The notes: generated from the letters alone by a model not told the origin. 64,000 bases of DNA from Hemicordylus capensis (GCF_027244095.1 NC_069669.1:9326501-9390500); one strand, 5' to 3'. Numbered from the stretch's first letter, positions 11,601 through 21,656 are shown. Numbers and translations: made by a program.

Positions 11601-14600
11601 AGACTGCAGCATGGAGGAAGATGGATTGCACACAGATACACATGCTCACTTAGGCTTTCTAAACGTTTGTGTGTTTGTTTTCCCCCAAACTTTTAAAAAG
11701 TTTGTATTATTTAATTCTTATTTTTAAAAACTGTATTATTTGGTATTTGGTATTTTGTGTTGTAATTGTATCTGTCTTCTGTTTTGTGATTCTACTGGAT
11801 GTTTTTTTTACTGTGGTGTTGTGAGCTGCCCAGAAAGCAATTTTTTTTACGGGGTGGCTAACAAACAACATTTTTTAAAAATATTATTATTCTTAATAAA
11901 TTATTATTAATTATCATTAATTAATACACACAGAAGTGCCTTCTGCCAATGCAGGTCCACACCAGTTTGCTTCCTGAAACAAAAGGCTGACTAATGTCCT
12001 CTCCCTCCCGCCCCCCAGCTTTGCTAACAAAAATAAACACCCCCCCTTCCTTCCATCCATCCTTCCTCCCTTTCTAGGAAGTAGAAAATATCACACTGCC
12101 AGTTGCGGGGGGTGGGGGGCAACAGCGCTGCCCCTAAGGTTTCTGATGCCCTGGGCAAAGTTTGATTTTGGCGCCCCCCACAGTTGAGAAGTGCAGAGCG
12201 CGGCTTTATCTTGCGCTCTTTTGCGAGGCTGAATGGGTGGCTCGAGCGTGTGGATGACCAGCAAATGACTTGCCTGCGCTGGCTTAGGCATACAGTGGGA
12301 AGGAGTCCCTCCCCAGTCTATGATGGGGACAAAACTCTAACACTTCAGCGATTTGGGACCAACAAAAGGAAAGACTTTCCCACCGAGTGCAGAATGCATC
12401 TATGGAACTCCCTGCCACGGGATGTGGTGATGGCCACTAGCTTGGAGGGCTTTAAAAGGGGCTTGGACAAATTCACAGAGGACAGGTCTATTCATGGCTA
12501 CTAGTCTGGTGGCCACAGGCCACCTCCAGCCTCAGAGGCACAATGCCTCTAAATATGCTTTGCAGGGGAGCAACAGCAGGAAAGAGGCATGCCCTCAGCT
12601 CTTGCCTGTGGGCTTCTCAGAGGCCTCAGGTGGGCCACTGTGGGAAACAGGACGCTGGACTAGATGGGCCTCCTTGGGCCTGATCCAGCAGGGCTGTTCT
12701 TCCAGTATGTCTTTATGTTCCATCCAGTCCCCTGTTCGCTGACTCACTGCAAGTATTTTGGCCCACAGCATTCCTATGACCCTGTGGGGTTACAAAGGGC
12801 TGCAATGCTTCCCCTCTCCCTCTCCCATTTCTTTCGACATGATATAGCACGGCAGGCTGAAGAAGTGGCGGTCACTTCTTGCTGACACCCCCCCCCCCCC
12901 CGCCCTCCAGAGCGACACCAGTAGCCATGGTGGACAGACATAGCCCACCAGTACTGGGATCACTCCAGAACAAAGTTCGGCGAAAGAAACGCGGAACTCC
13001 AAAGGGGACCCCTGTGATGATCTACAAAGGAAACCTTGCCTGTTCAAAGGGAAGTTCAGTAGCCATCAGAACAGGGATGCCCAGCAGCTGGTACAAGGAC
13101 CCCGAGGGGCACTTGAAGGGCTACCAAGGGAGACTCAAACCCCTCCTGCCTCCCCTCCTGCTGCAGCCACACTATCTGCTCCCCATCTGAGAATTGACAG
13201 CTTGAAGCTTGACGCATCCTCCATGATGCAGAAAGTGAGGGAGGAGGACAAAGACCCTCCCCTCTGCTCCTGATTGGCTGGCTATGCGCTGGAGCTCAGC
13301 ATCCATGTTCTCTGTAACAGGAATTCCCAGAGGTTGTTAACTACAACTCCCATCACCCACTGCTGCAGTGTCCTTTGGAGCAGAATGATGGGAGTTGTAA
13401 TCCACAACCTCTGGGAAGAGGATGAAGACCCACTCCTCTGCTCCTGATTGGCTGGCTAGGTGCTGGAGCTCAGCATCCATGTTCCCTCTAACAGGAATTC
13501 CCAGAGGTTGTTAACTACAACTCCCATCACCCTCTGCTGCAGTGTCCTTTGGTGCAGAATGAGCCAACTCAGATGGAAGTTGTAGTCCACAACCTCTGGG
13601 AGAAGGAAGACTCTCTCCTCCGCTCCTCATTGGCTGGTTATGCACTGAAGCTCAGCGTCCGTGTTCCCGGTAACAGGAATTCCCAGATGTTAACTACAAC
13701 TCCCATCATCCCCTGCTGCAATGGCCTTCGGTGCAGAATGATGGGAGTTGTAGTCCACAACCTCTGGGAATCCTTCTTATAGGGAACCTTGCTCAGCACC
13801 AGTGCTCCCTCTAGCAGGGATCCCCAGAGGTTGTGGACTACAACTCCCATCATCCCCAGCCAAAGGCCAGTACAGCTGGGGATGCTGGGAGTTGTAGTGA
13901 AGAACATCTGGGAATCCCTGTTAGAGGGGACACCTCCTCCCCTCAGCCTGACTAACAAACTCCAGAAAATTAGCACTGAGTGGTCCCATTGAAATTAATA
14001 GGGCCAGCAAACTTGCCCCATTGATTTCAGGAAGACGGCTTATGAGTAACTTCGTGTGATATGAGCCAGCCACCCCAGTTTGGAGCAGTCTGCACATCTA
14101 CAAAATAAATAAAAATTGGGTGTGTATGCACAACCCCTGAAGCTTGGGCTACGCGTCCTCCCCAGCGCATGGTGGCGCGACTCACCCTTCTCAGCTCCAT
14201 TCATGACTTATTTTACAAAGAGAAACACAAGGTAAGAAGAAAAGAAAAGAAGAAAATTTTGATAGAGCCAGCGTGGTGTAGTGGTTAGAGTGCTGGACTA
14301 GGACCGAGGAGAACCGAGTTCAAATCCCCCTTCAGCCATGAGACTAGCTGGGTGACTCCGTCTGGGCCAGTCACTTCTCTCTCAGCCTGACCTACCTCAC
14401 AGGGTTGTTGTGAAAGAGAAACTCAAGTATGTAGGACACCGCTCTGGGATCCTTGGAGGAAGAGCGGGATAGAAATGTTAATAAATAAATTAATTAATTA
14501 ATTAAAAAAAAATTGAAAACCATCTTTGCTGTGAGAGCAAATATTGTGTCCTCCCCCCTATCCCGCCTGTCTTCTAGTTTTTGGTCCAGACATTTCTTTC

Positions 14601-17263
14601 TTTCTTTGGAACGACTACTATGCCGGGGAAGGAGGGTCACTGTGGCTGCCAAGATGGACGGACAAGCTCTTCCTTTCCAGCTTTGAAACTGCTTCTGCCC
14701 ACACTTCCGGGTACCCAGGAGTTTGGGAACGCCAAACAAAGGCGAAGGCATGGATGGAGAGAGCGGCCCCCTCCCTCTTCCCCCAAAGGCCCTTTATCCG
14801 CTTCCTGGGGCGGAAGATCAACAGGGCTGGGAGGCCAGAGAGAGACTGAGCAGCAGGAATCTTTGGGAAAGGGGGGACGAGAGATCAGAGGGAAGTGCCT
14901 GACCCAAGCCAGCAGACCAGCTGGGAGCACGAAGGGGACCCTTGGGCTAGAGGGTTAATGTTAATAAATCCGCCGCATTCATGTACTACACAGGCAAGGC
15001 AAGCTGGCAAAGCATTCCATCGGCATTAAAGCGAACCTCGTGGCATCAAAGTCAAAGAGATCCACTGTGTTTCATGAACGAGAACCCACTTCATTAGATG
15101 CCTAATATGTGTTCCTGCCCTCTACACACTGAGGAGAGGACTTCATATATCTGATTAAGGGGGCGCTCTGGTCCATTCAAGTTTCTGCCACGATAAATCT
15201 TTAAGTTTCCCCTGACTTTTAAACATAGAAACATAGGAAGCGGCTTTATACTGAGTCAGACCCTTGGTCCATCTAGCTCAGTATTGTCTTCACAGACTGG
15301 CAGCAGCTTCTCCAAGGCTGCAGGCAGGAGGAATCTCTCAGCCCTGTCTTGGAGATGCTGCCAGGGAGGGAACTTGGAACTTTCTGCTCTTCCCAGAGCG
15401 GCTCCATCCCCTGAGGGGAAGATCTTACAGTGCTCACACATGTAGTCTCCCATTCAAATGAAAACCAGGGCAGACTCTGCTTATAGAGAGGAGGAGAGCT
15501 GGTCTTATGGTAGCAAGCATGACTTGTCCCTTTAGCTAAGCAGCGTCTGCCCTGGTTGCATATGAATGGGAGACTAGAAGTGTGAGCACTGGGAGATATT
15601 CCCCTCAGGGGATGGGGCCTCTCTGCGAAGAGCATTTAGGTTTCAAGTTCCCTCTCTGGCTTCTCCAAGATAGGGCTGAGAGAGATTCTTGCCTTCAACC
15701 TCGGAGAAGCTGGCTGCTGCCAGTCTGTGAAGACAATACTGAGCTAAATAGACCAACAGTCTGACTCAGTATATGGCAGCTTCCTATGTTCCTGAGCGGC
15801 CCCATCCCCGAAGGAGAATCTCTTACACATATAGTCTCCCATTCAAATGAAAACCAGGGTGGACTCTGCTTAGTAAAGGGGACAATGCATGCCAGCCACC
15901 ACAAGACCAGCTCTCCTCCCATAATGGAGAGTTTGACTCTTGGTTGTGTTTGCTGTAGAGACTAAGGCGGTTATACCTCTGGCATTCATAGACTCACTAA
16001 CCTTCACAACAACCCTGGAAAGTAGATCAGGCCAGGCAATCCATTAATGACAAGGTTCTCAAACTTGGATCTGTCAATGTCTTCAGACTACATTTCCCAT
16101 CATCCAAGGCCACTGTGGCTGGGCATGATGGGAGCTGTAGTCCAACAGCATCTGCAGATCCAAATTTGAGAACCTCATTATCTCTTTTTTGTTTGTTCGT
16201 TCATCTCTCACTCTTCCTACAAGCAGCCCTGAGCAAGGTATGTTTATTCTCACAGCAACCCTGCAAGGCAGAGAGAGAAGTGGCTGGCCCAGAGCCACCC
16301 AGAGAATTTCATGGCTGAATGGGAATTTGAACTCGGGTCTTCCTGGTCCTAGTCCAGCACTCTAACCACTAAGGAACCTCTGGATTAATCTAATCACGCC
16401 ATTTAATTTAAAATCAAGCACAGGTACTTGCGTGAATTGATAGCTCAGTATGGGCTGGGGGCTCAGAGTTTAGCCGAAGGCATAAGCATAGGAACCTAGG
16501 AAGCTGCCAGTCCAGCTCAGTACTGTCTGCACTGACTGGCAGCAGCAGCTCCCCGAGGTTTCAGGCAAGAGTCTTTCCCAGCCCTACCTGGAGATGCTGC
16601 CAGGGAGTGAACCTGGGGCATTTTGCATGCACATCAGGTATTTTGCCACTGAGCTCTGGCTTTACCCCTTGGGGACACGGCTCAGTGGGCAGAGCGTCCG
16701 AAGGTCCCCGCTTCAGTCCCTGGTTGGGGCCTGGAGAATCCCCCTACAGGCAGGGCTGGGAGAATCTCCTGCCGGCAACCCTGGAGAGCCGCTGCCAGTC
16801 AGTGTGTCGACAATCCTGAGCCGGCAGCATCAGCATCTCCCAGGAGGACTGGAAAGACTCCTGTCTGAAGTCTTGGAGCGCCGCTGCCAGTCTGAGTAGT
16901 CAACACAGAGCTGGATGGATCAGGGATCGGACTCGGTAGAGGGCGGGCGCTTTCCTAGGTTCCCCCACCAGAAGCGTGCCCGCCGCCGGGACCCCCCCCG
17001 GAAGGAATGATACCCAGGGGCTCTTGGCGAGAGGGAACCCCCTGCCTTTGACGCACCTACCAGGGCGAAAGCCGAGGGAGATCGGGGGTGCCAGCCTCTG
17101 CCGGCCCGGGAAGGCACTCACCAGCGCTGTAGAGGCGGCGACAGCAGGAGCCGGCAGCAGCCGCCCGCGGCTCGAAGTGCTGCTGGGCGCTGTAAAGACC
17201 GGCGCGCTGCCCGCCTCGCAGCAAGCTCCTCGCCACGCCGAGCCAGAGCTGGGGGGGACCCAT
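4856..17263 (-). CDS. NME4: NME4, mitochondrial nucleoside diphosphate kinase (whole gene, five coding exons)
   Basis: Joined from exons 17122-17263, 10383-10513, 9073-9174, 7624-7736 and 4856-4976, the reading frame gives 202 residues. The enzyme passes phosphate from ATP to other nucleoside diphosphates through a phospho-histidine; the family's NME4 member works in the mitochondrial intermembrane space and binds cardiolipin. Visible motifs: [12 protein letters not shown] (from residue 60), LRRKPFY (from 104; this Arg-Arg-Lys patch is the cardiolipin-binding site in human NME4), [21 protein letters not shown] region (exon 4) and the active-site NVVHASDS with the catalytic His at residue 167. 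Residues 1-47 form an Arg/Ala/Ser-rich, acid-poor leader, as expected for mitochondrial import. NVVHASDS and RRKPFY fit NME4 better than NME3. The tail ([10 protein letters not shown]) differs from human. All junctions are GT-AG and phases agree. Human length is 187; the extra residues are in the leader. Confidence 0.95.
5322..5526 (+). repeat. MIR-like CORE-SINE
   Basis: Near full length, from GCCAGCGTGGTGTAGTGG to AGAGCGGGATATAAAATG, in NME4 intron 4. A microsatellite grew out of its A-rich end. Confidence 0.85.
5527..5612. repeat. (AAC)n/(AAT)n microsatellite
   Basis: An ACA-repeat part passes into an ATA-repeat part at the 3' end of the preceding SINE. Confidence 0.95.
6206..6512 (+). 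repeat. composite SINE, 5S-module form, full length
   Basis: The 5S-like stretch TAGCTAAGCAGGGTCTGCCC and ATGGGAGAC is well kept; the tail ends CTTCCTACGTTCC. Confidence 0.85.
6897..7440 (+). repeat. unclassified dispersed repeat, copy A
   Basis: GAGCCAGGCCCACAAATTTT through CTCCCTATCCCCGAATGA and GGAGGACATTCCTGCTAAC match copies at 8735-8935 and 56690-57080 base for base over long stretches. No coding potential or terminal repeat was recognised, so the class is unknown. Confidence 0.65.
7624..7736 (-). CDS. NME4: NME4 coding exon 4
   Basis: Encodes [14 protein letters not shown] through GDFSIHVS and the first two bases of Arg. Acceptor GCAG and donor GTATGAGC flank it. It holds the substrate-loop sequence and the GTIRGDF motif. 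Confidence 0.95.
7788..8092 (-). repeat. composite SINE, 5S-module form
   Basis: Nearly complete copy, whose tail starts only about 50 bases upstream of NME4 exon 4. Confidence 0.8.
8172..8228. mobile_element. hAT MITE, half element
   Basis: One arm only: CCCCAGATTTGG, then GACTACAACTACCATCAGCC. Confidence 0.5.
8385..8530. mobile_element. GGTTC-rich MITE, partial
   Basis: Ends in GGTTCTGTGCCCATACCTAG, which corresponds to the right terminal repeat of the complete element at 63022-63320. The interior is a run of GAACCGGACTGG-type units. Confidence 0.5.
8735..8935 (+). repeat. unclassified dispersed repeat, copy B (partial)
   Basis: Matches the first half of copy A (6897) and copy C (56690), including CATCTCAGGAGATGAATG and CCTTCTTTATCCCTACCC. 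Confidence 0.65.
8950..9022. mobile_element. hAT MITE, right half
   Basis: GGCCATTGTGGCTGGGGATG, GGAGATGTAGTCC and the end GGCTGAGCATCCCTG are kept; the left arm is missing. Confidence 0.55.
9073..9174 (-). CDS. NME4: NME4 coding exon 3
   Basis: Encodes [19 protein letters not shown] and then [15 protein letters not shown], exactly 34 codons in phase 0. Carries the Arg-Arg-Lys patch equivalent to human residues 89-91. Acceptor CCTGGCAG; donor GTAAGG. Confidence 0.95.
9208..9412 (-). repeat. composite SINE, truncated
   Basis: Shared tail plus part of the module region. Its edge is only about 33 bases upstream of the NME4 exon 3 acceptor. Confidence 0.8.
9418..9695 (-). repeat. composite SINE, 5S-module form
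   Basis: Placed directly behind the preceding copy in the same orientation; the 5S module is cut shortly before its head. Confidence 0.8.
9880..10023 (+). repeat. MIR-like CORE-SINE, 3'-truncated
   Basis: tRNA-like head (GCAGTGGTTAGAGTGCTGG) and core up to GGTTGTTGTGAGG. Confidence 0.75.
10030..10178 (-). repeat. composite SINE, tail fragment
   Basis: Shared tail from the GAGCCAGACCATTGACCC segment to GATGCTGCCAGCGACTGAA. Confidence 0.7.
10194..10358 (-). repeat. MIR-like CORE-SINE
   Basis: Tail first, ending with the head complement ACCACTGCACCACACTGG, about 25 bases before NME4 exon 2. Confidence 0.75.
10383..10513 (-). CDS. NME4: NME4 coding exon 2
   Basis: Two bases complete the Gly codon begun in exon 1, then [34 protein letters not shown] and KLVGLKLLQ follow. 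Contains the VKPDG nucleotide-binding segment. Acceptor AATAG, donor GTACAG. Confidence 0.95.
10660..10912 (-). repeat. composite SINE, 5S-module form
   Basis: Lacks the outermost part of the tail; the 5S side ends at AAGACCAGCTCTGCTCCC. Confidence 0.8.
10920..11690. other. intronic sequence without a recognised feature
   Basis: Part of NME4 intron 1. I see no exon with similarity to a known protein and no member of the repeat families listed here. Confidence 0.5.
11695..11940 (+). repeat. LINE-tail-like AT-rich fragment
   Basis: GTGAGCTGCCCAGAAAGCAA followed by A/T runs resembles the end of L2-type elements; no protein part remains. Confidence 0.35.
12330..12722 (+). mobile_element. CR1-type LINE, 3' end
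   Basis: Includes TGGAACTCCCTGCCACGGGA, GGCTACTAGTCTGGTGG, and the end GGGCCTGATCCAGCAGGGCT plus TATGTTC. The same 3' end recurs at 24108, 28325, 29758 and 59520. Confidence 0.75.
13240..13790. repeat. tandem array of three MITE-containing units
   Basis: Units start at about 13240, 13417 and 13601 (177-190 bases each). Each holds CTCCT, ATTGGCTGG, GAGCTCAGC or close variants, then a whole hAT MITE palindrome of the CAGGAATTCCCAGAGGTTG subfamily. A fourth, separate MITE follows at 13799. Confidence 0.85.
13799..13931. mobile_element. hAT MITE, GTTCCCTCTAAC subfamily
   Basis: AGTGCTCCCTCTAGCAGGGA at the left pairs with TCCCTGTTAGAGGGGACA at the right; both inner arms are intact. Confidence 0.8.
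13975..14060. repeat. short palindromic MITE
   Basis: TCCCATTGAAATTAATAGGG, CCCCATTGATTTCAGGAAG and ATGAGTAAC follow each other as in the other members of this family. Confidence 0.5.
14266..14482 (+). repeat. MIR-like CORE-SINE
   Basis: Full length, with an AATAAATAAATTAATT tail. Confidence 0.85.
14520..15220. other. intronic sequence without a recognised feature
   Basis: A GC-rich, apparently single-copy part of NME4 intron 1. Overlapping open frames on both strands show no recognisable protein motif. Confidence 0.5.
15228..15922. repeat. cluster of three composite SINEs in opposed orientation
   Basis: A minus-strand copy (15228-15480), a full plus-strand 5S-module copy (15487-15794) and a second minus-strand piece (15796-15922, head side only). 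The first two are inverted copies a few bases apart and can pair over about 250 bases. Confidence 0.85.
16049..16180. mobile_element. hAT MITE, TTCTCAA subfamily
   Basis: CAAGGTTCTCAAACTTGGAT on the left pairs with CCAAATTTGAGAACCTC on the right. Confidence 0.75.
16205..16378 (-). repeat. MIR-like CORE-SINE
   Basis: Tail partly lost; core and tRNA-like head kept up to CTCTAACCACT. Confidence 0.75.
16488..16655 (-). repeat. composite SINE, tRNA-module form
   Basis: Shared tail, then the tRNA-like module (GGAGTGAACCTGGGGC...TGCCACTGAGCT). Confidence 0.75.
16668..16945 (+). repeat. composite SINE, tRNA-module form with a duplicated tail segment
   Basis: After the module (GTGGGCAGAGCG...CTTCAGTCCCTGG) the GAGAGCCGCTGCCAGTCAGT tail segment is followed by a second copy of the CTCCAGG...GCCGCTGCCAGTC segment. 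Confidence 0.65.
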
Positions 17264-17750
17264 GGCGAGAAGCTGGCCCGCCGCCGGTGGGTGGGTGGGT
17301 GCCTGCCTGCTGCCGAGCAGGGCGCGAGGGGCCCCGGCCCGCCGGGTTTATAGCCCGCGGTGGGGGGGGACCGATCGCCGCCGCTGCCTCGGTAGCTGCT
17401 CCGCACAGCCCCACCTCCGGGCCAGGCGAGGCTCCCAGGAGGGCGGAGGCAGGCTCGGGTTACCGGCCGGCCCCTTCGGCAGGGCTCAGCGCCCCCCCCG
17501 CCCCGCCCGATCTCTGCTGCCCCCAAAGAAAAGGCCACAACTGCAGCCCCGCCTCCCAAAGCTGGAAGGGGGCCCGAGCACTCCACCAGCCAGGCTGAGG
17601 CGCGCAGGCCAGAAGCCACGGGGATGGGCGCCGCCTGGTCCCCCTCTGGCTCTGCAGCACCCAAAGGGCCTCTCTGCTTGGGGATCGGGCTGGCTCTTGA
17701 GGGGCTTTCCGCGGCTTGAGCCGGTGGGACTCACCCTGGAGAGATGCACG
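16960..17750. promoter_or_regulatory. CpG island and promoter of NME4
   Basis: GC-rich with frequent CpG, in contrast to the flanking DNA, and centred on NME4 exon 1. The minus-strand start of transcription is expected just upstream of 17263. No TATA box was seen, which fits a housekeeping promoter. Confidence 0.8.
17122..17263 (-). CDS. NME4: NME4 coding exon 1
   Basis: Starts [18 protein letters not shown]; 47 codons plus one base, ending before GTGAGTG. It encodes the putative mitochondrial presequence (several Arg, almost no acidic residues). This ATG is the first in frame after an upstream GC-rich leader; a slightly different start cannot be excluded. Confidence 0.85.
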
Positions 17751-17805
17751 CCTGAGCCCTTCTCCAGCAGGCAAAACCTCTGTGTGGTACCTGCTCATAG
17801 CAACA

Positions 17806-18112
17806 GGGGAAGCTGCCATATACCGAGTCAGACTCTTGCTCCATCTAGCTCAGTATTGCCCACACAGCCTGGCGGCAACAGCTTCTCCAGAGTTGCAGGC
17901 AGGAAGCTCTCTCAGTCCTATCCAGGAGATGCTGCCATGGAAGGAACTTGGAACCTTCTGCATGCCAACAGGCAGGTGTTCTTCCCAGAACGGTCCCATC
18001 CCCTGAAGGGAATATCTTACCTGCTCCCATGTAGTCTCCCATTCAGAGGCAAGCCAGGGTGGATCCTACTTAGCAAAGGGGACAAGCTACCACAAAACCA
18101 GCTCTCCTCCCA
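17806..18112 (-). repeat. composite SINE, 5S-module form, full length
   Basis: From AGCAACAGGGGAAGCTGCC to ACCAGCTCTCCTCCC. Confidence 0.85.
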
Positions 18113-18239
18113 CTATGATGTCAAGTAGCACGCTTCTGGCCGCGAGCGTGCCCTATTTCCCCCATATACAACACATATTTCTCAAAGTCCAACATAAAGT
18201 GCCACTTTTATTCTGAACACAGGGTGTTAGTCCACTTGC

Positions 18240-19290
18240 TCTCCAAAGCAGGTGTCTTTGGAGCGATGCCAACATGTATATCTGCACCATCCCAAAAGCT
18301 GGAATTGGGTACCGAATAATCCAAGATGCTCCAGCGATTAGGGAAGGGAAGCCTTGGAGAAAACATCTACCTCCCAAGATGGATGCAAACATCCATCGTA
18401 TCAGAGCAATTATCCATCGCACACTCCAGGGTAGTATTGGAGTTCCAAATTTAGTTGCCCATTATGAAGCTTTGCACCTTCGTAACATTGTTTGGCTAAT
18501 AGCAGACCCACAGAGGCTAAACTCTGGACTAAAACGGAGGTTCCAGAACAATTCTTTGGTGATGTCAATAATCTGCTTTTAATGCTAGACTTTCCTAAAA
18601 AGATTCAACACTGTTGAAATTCCTTTCCTAACTGTTACACTTAAGACCTGGGGGAAATAGTGCAAGATTTTTGTTCCATCATACTCCCCCCCTTATACAG
18701 ATTGGCAGTTATCCTAAATTTCCTGATTTTGATACACCTTCTTGAATACTTAGTGCTATTGGACACCCTGCGGCTAAATTAAAAGACCTCTACTATTTGA
18801 ATAAACCAATCGATTTAGATGCAATATGGGAGCGGTTTATTAGTATGCGTTACTCCTGGCTGAATTTCCTTCAGCTTTTTTTAAATTTCCCACCCAGATA
18901 CAATAAAGCAAGCTAACAGAAAGCTAAGTTTGAAATATTAATATTAGAAACTCCAGAGTCCGCTAAAGGCCTAAACTGTATGATATTATAATAAATCAAA
19001 TAAATAATCCTTTATTTGGTCTTAAGCTGAGCTGGGAAAATGATTTACAGCAGACTATTAGCGATCTGGAATGGAACAGGAGATGGAAATGTGAGCCAGT
19101 GGCTTCAACCTCAGCCCGTGTTACAAAGAACTTTACTAAACTTTTCCATTGGTGATATATGGCCCCTTCCAGATTAGTTTATATGAATATAAGCATCCCT
19201 CCAGCTTTGTTGGAATGGTTGTGGGTCTAGGGGAACATATTTCCACTTAAGGTGGTCCTGTTCCTTGATTTTGGGTAGAGGTTTTCTTAG
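18240..19290 (+). mobile_element. L1-clade LINE, 3' part of ORF2, degenerate
   Basis: The frame at 18274-18582 contains GSIGVPNLVAHYEALHLRN, the GGxGxPNL...YY motif of L1-type ORF2. Further frames contain LSWENDLQQTISDLEWNRRW and a MAPSRLVYMN-like segment, in the order found at the L1 ORF2 C-terminus. Many stops and frame changes show an old copy. Confidence 0.7.
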
Positions 19291-19299
19291 AGAGAAGCA

Positions 19300-20200
19300 A
19301 AATTATACATCGGAGGTTAGGTCTGAGAGCAGAGTTGGCATTATTAAATATATCTTCAGGGGTCAATTCAGAGCTGTCATCTGAGGAACTGATAGTATTC
19401 ATGTCAACAGCCCCCAGGTTGTCCATTGCACACCACTGGCAAAACAAAAATATGACGCTTGTCATTTGATACCAGCATATGTGGCACATCGCCATATCAG
19501 AAAAACCAACCCACACTATTCATCTTCGATCGGACCAAGCTAATTCCAATGCTTTTTCTTTTTTAACCATATGGTCTGATTTTATTTCATTTACAAATCC
19601 GAAAAAATTTGGAGGGGTGGAGCTGGGGCCCCCGGTTCTTTGAACCCATCCACTCAACTTATAGCTACACCCCTGGTCACTAACCATTAACTTGCTTGCA
19701 GGCCATAAACCTTTCTCCACCTCAGTCATTCCTGATGAGCTCAAAACTCTCCTACTTTAGAAGCTGGTTGTAAGGTTGACAGTGTCAAGAGAACAGGAGG
19801 AAGTCCTTTACTCCCACCAAGGACGATTTGTACAAAATGTGGGCGGTTAACTTTTCACCCAAGAGACTGGGCTGCTTTGATGATGGATAATTTCTCTCTC
19901 TCTCTCTCTAAAACAAAATAATAATGATTTTACTAAACCATGACACAAAACCAATCATCATTTATGGGGGGGAGACACCTAAACATCACTAGCAATAATA
20001 TCCCTGTTTTACAAATGCCTCAACTCCAGTTTCTACTTAATTACACAACAGTTTTGTTTAACAGTTGTTCCCGATTTGTAAATCAATTTCTTCATTATCA
20101 CTCCGAGGAGCCACCCGGGAAAGGGGTGAACATGCCCCCCCCCCACTATCCTAGCTACGCTCCTGCTAGTGACAGTCACAGTTTTAATTCAGAGGGTTCT
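19300..20200. other. intergenic sequence, partly repeat-derived
   Basis: Contains a (TC)n tract at 19894-19911 and two TATAGCTACACCCCTG-like motifs (about 19660 and 20150) that suggest an old transposon. No gene seen. Confidence 0.4.
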
Positions 20201-20528
20201 GACTGGTAGCCGGGTTGTGGGGACCATCTCCGGCCCAGTTCTCTGCCGCTGGAGCCAACTGCTTCCCCTCGCCCCATGAAAGGGCCGCCCGTGCCCCACT
20301 GACTCTGTCTGCAAGGATGCTTAGCGTCCTGGCAGAGCATATTCAGAACATCTAATTAGGAGAGATTAAGAGAAAACAGCAGGGCTTTTGCCACAGGGGC
20401 CTTCCCGCCCTCTCTGTCAATACAGACGCTGCCAAGTACCACCCATCAGGAATGGGACTGCAGGTGCTCTGGAGAAGCTTTGCCTTTTCAGCCACCAAGA
20501 ACAACCTTAACAACACAAACTGTAGGGA

Positions 20529-20935
20529 TGTGGAGGAGAGCTGGCCTTGTGTTAACGAGCGTGAATGGTCCCCTTTGCTCAGCAGGATCTGTCCTGGTTT
20601 GCATTTGGATGGGAGACTGCTGGTGAGCACTGCAAGATATTCCCCTTAAAGGATGGGGCTGCTCTGGGAAGAGCATCTAGGTTCCAAGTTCCCTCCCTGG
20701 CAGCATCTTCAAGACAGGGCTGAGAGAGACTCCTGCCTGCAACCTTGGAGAAGCCGCTGCCAGTCAGTGTAGACCAGGGCTTCTTAACCTTGGGCCCCCT
20801 TGTTGGACTACAACCCCCAGAATCCTCAGCTGCAATGGCTTTTGCTTGGGGATTATGGGAGTTGTAGTCCAACTACATCTGGGGGCCCAAGGTTAAGAAA
20901 CCCTGAAAATGAGCTAGATGGAGCAAAGGTCCGGC
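20529..20935 (+). repeat. composite SINE, 5S-module form, interrupted by a MITE
   Basis: The SINE reads from GAGGAGAGCTGGCCTTGTG to the GAGCTAGATGGA tail segment; the MITE at 20775-20905 splits it after GTGTAGAC. Confidence 0.8.
20775..20905. mobile_element. hAT MITE inside a composite SINE
   Basis: CAGGGCTTCTTAACCTTGGG and GGTTAAGAAACCCTG form the terminal repeats. GTGTAGAC lies on the left; the right duplicate is lost. Confidence 0.8.
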
Positions 20936-21195
20936 ACAATCTCTCCAAAGGCTGAGCTAGATTGACCAAGGCAGCTTCCTGTGTATTGTCCATAATATTG
21001 CCTACACTGACTGGCAGCATTTCCACCCCAAATTCTCCATCCTACAGGCTGAAGATGTTTCCAGAGCACAACTCAGCCCTATACATCTTCCCAGCCTTAA
21101 CCCAGGTTTTTTTGGGGGAAAGTCGCTCTAGAGTGGAGGTTTCCTTTCTGACATGGAGCTCAGAATGGCACTCCCCTTCTATTTTTTTTTTTTAA

Positions 21196-21332
21196 ATTAA
21201 CAACCACCCTGAGAGGGAGGACAGACAGAAAGCCATGGACCCAAGTCACCCAGAAAGTTTCATGACTCAGCAGGGATTTGAATCTCGCCCCCCCTGGCCC
21301 CAGCCTGCTCTTCTAATCACTGCACTGGGGGG
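21196..21332 (-). repeat. MIR-like CORE-SINE, old
   Basis: Core and head are recognisable (AAGTCACCCAGAAAGTTTCA, GGGATTTGAATCTCG). Confidence 0.6.
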
Positions 21333-21342
21333 ACTTCTCCAA

Positions 21343-21452
21343 CAAAAGTCCCCAAATGATGTTGGACAACTCTCACCATCTTTTGGCTACTGTGGCTGGG
21401 GATGATGGGAGTTGTAGTCCAGCAACAGCTGGGGATCTAAGTCTGAGAATTC
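21343..21452. mobile_element. hAT MITE
   Basis: Two arms around TGGCTACTGTGGCTGGGG, with a right end CTAAGTCTGAGAATTC. Confidence 0.65.
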
Positions 21453-21656
21453 TTCATGTCGTATTTTCCACACACATGGGATGTGTGTGTCCAGGAGTGC
21501 CCCTCCCCTTCCCAAAGCAACTCCCACCACCCGTTTATTGAACTGCCAAACTGAACTGGCCGTTGGCCAGAGAGCAAATGGCACTGACCGACCTTGTGGG
21601 TGTTTGTGGTGCCCAGACAAGAGCAACAGCCCCAAGAAAAATATCAGCACAAATAT

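Noticed and set aside
14544-14958. Overlapping plus-strand frames in NME4 intron 1
   Set aside because: No similarity to a known protein and equal frames on the other strand, as expected for GC-rich DNA.
16900-17664. 254-codon minus-strand frame
   Set aside because: GC-rich DNA of the NME4 promoter gives long chance frames on both strands; it is in a different frame from NME4 exon 1 and shows no protein family.
17262-18128. 288-codon plus-strand frame
   Set aside because: It runs from the CpG island into an inverted SINE; the C-terminal half is plainly SINE translation.
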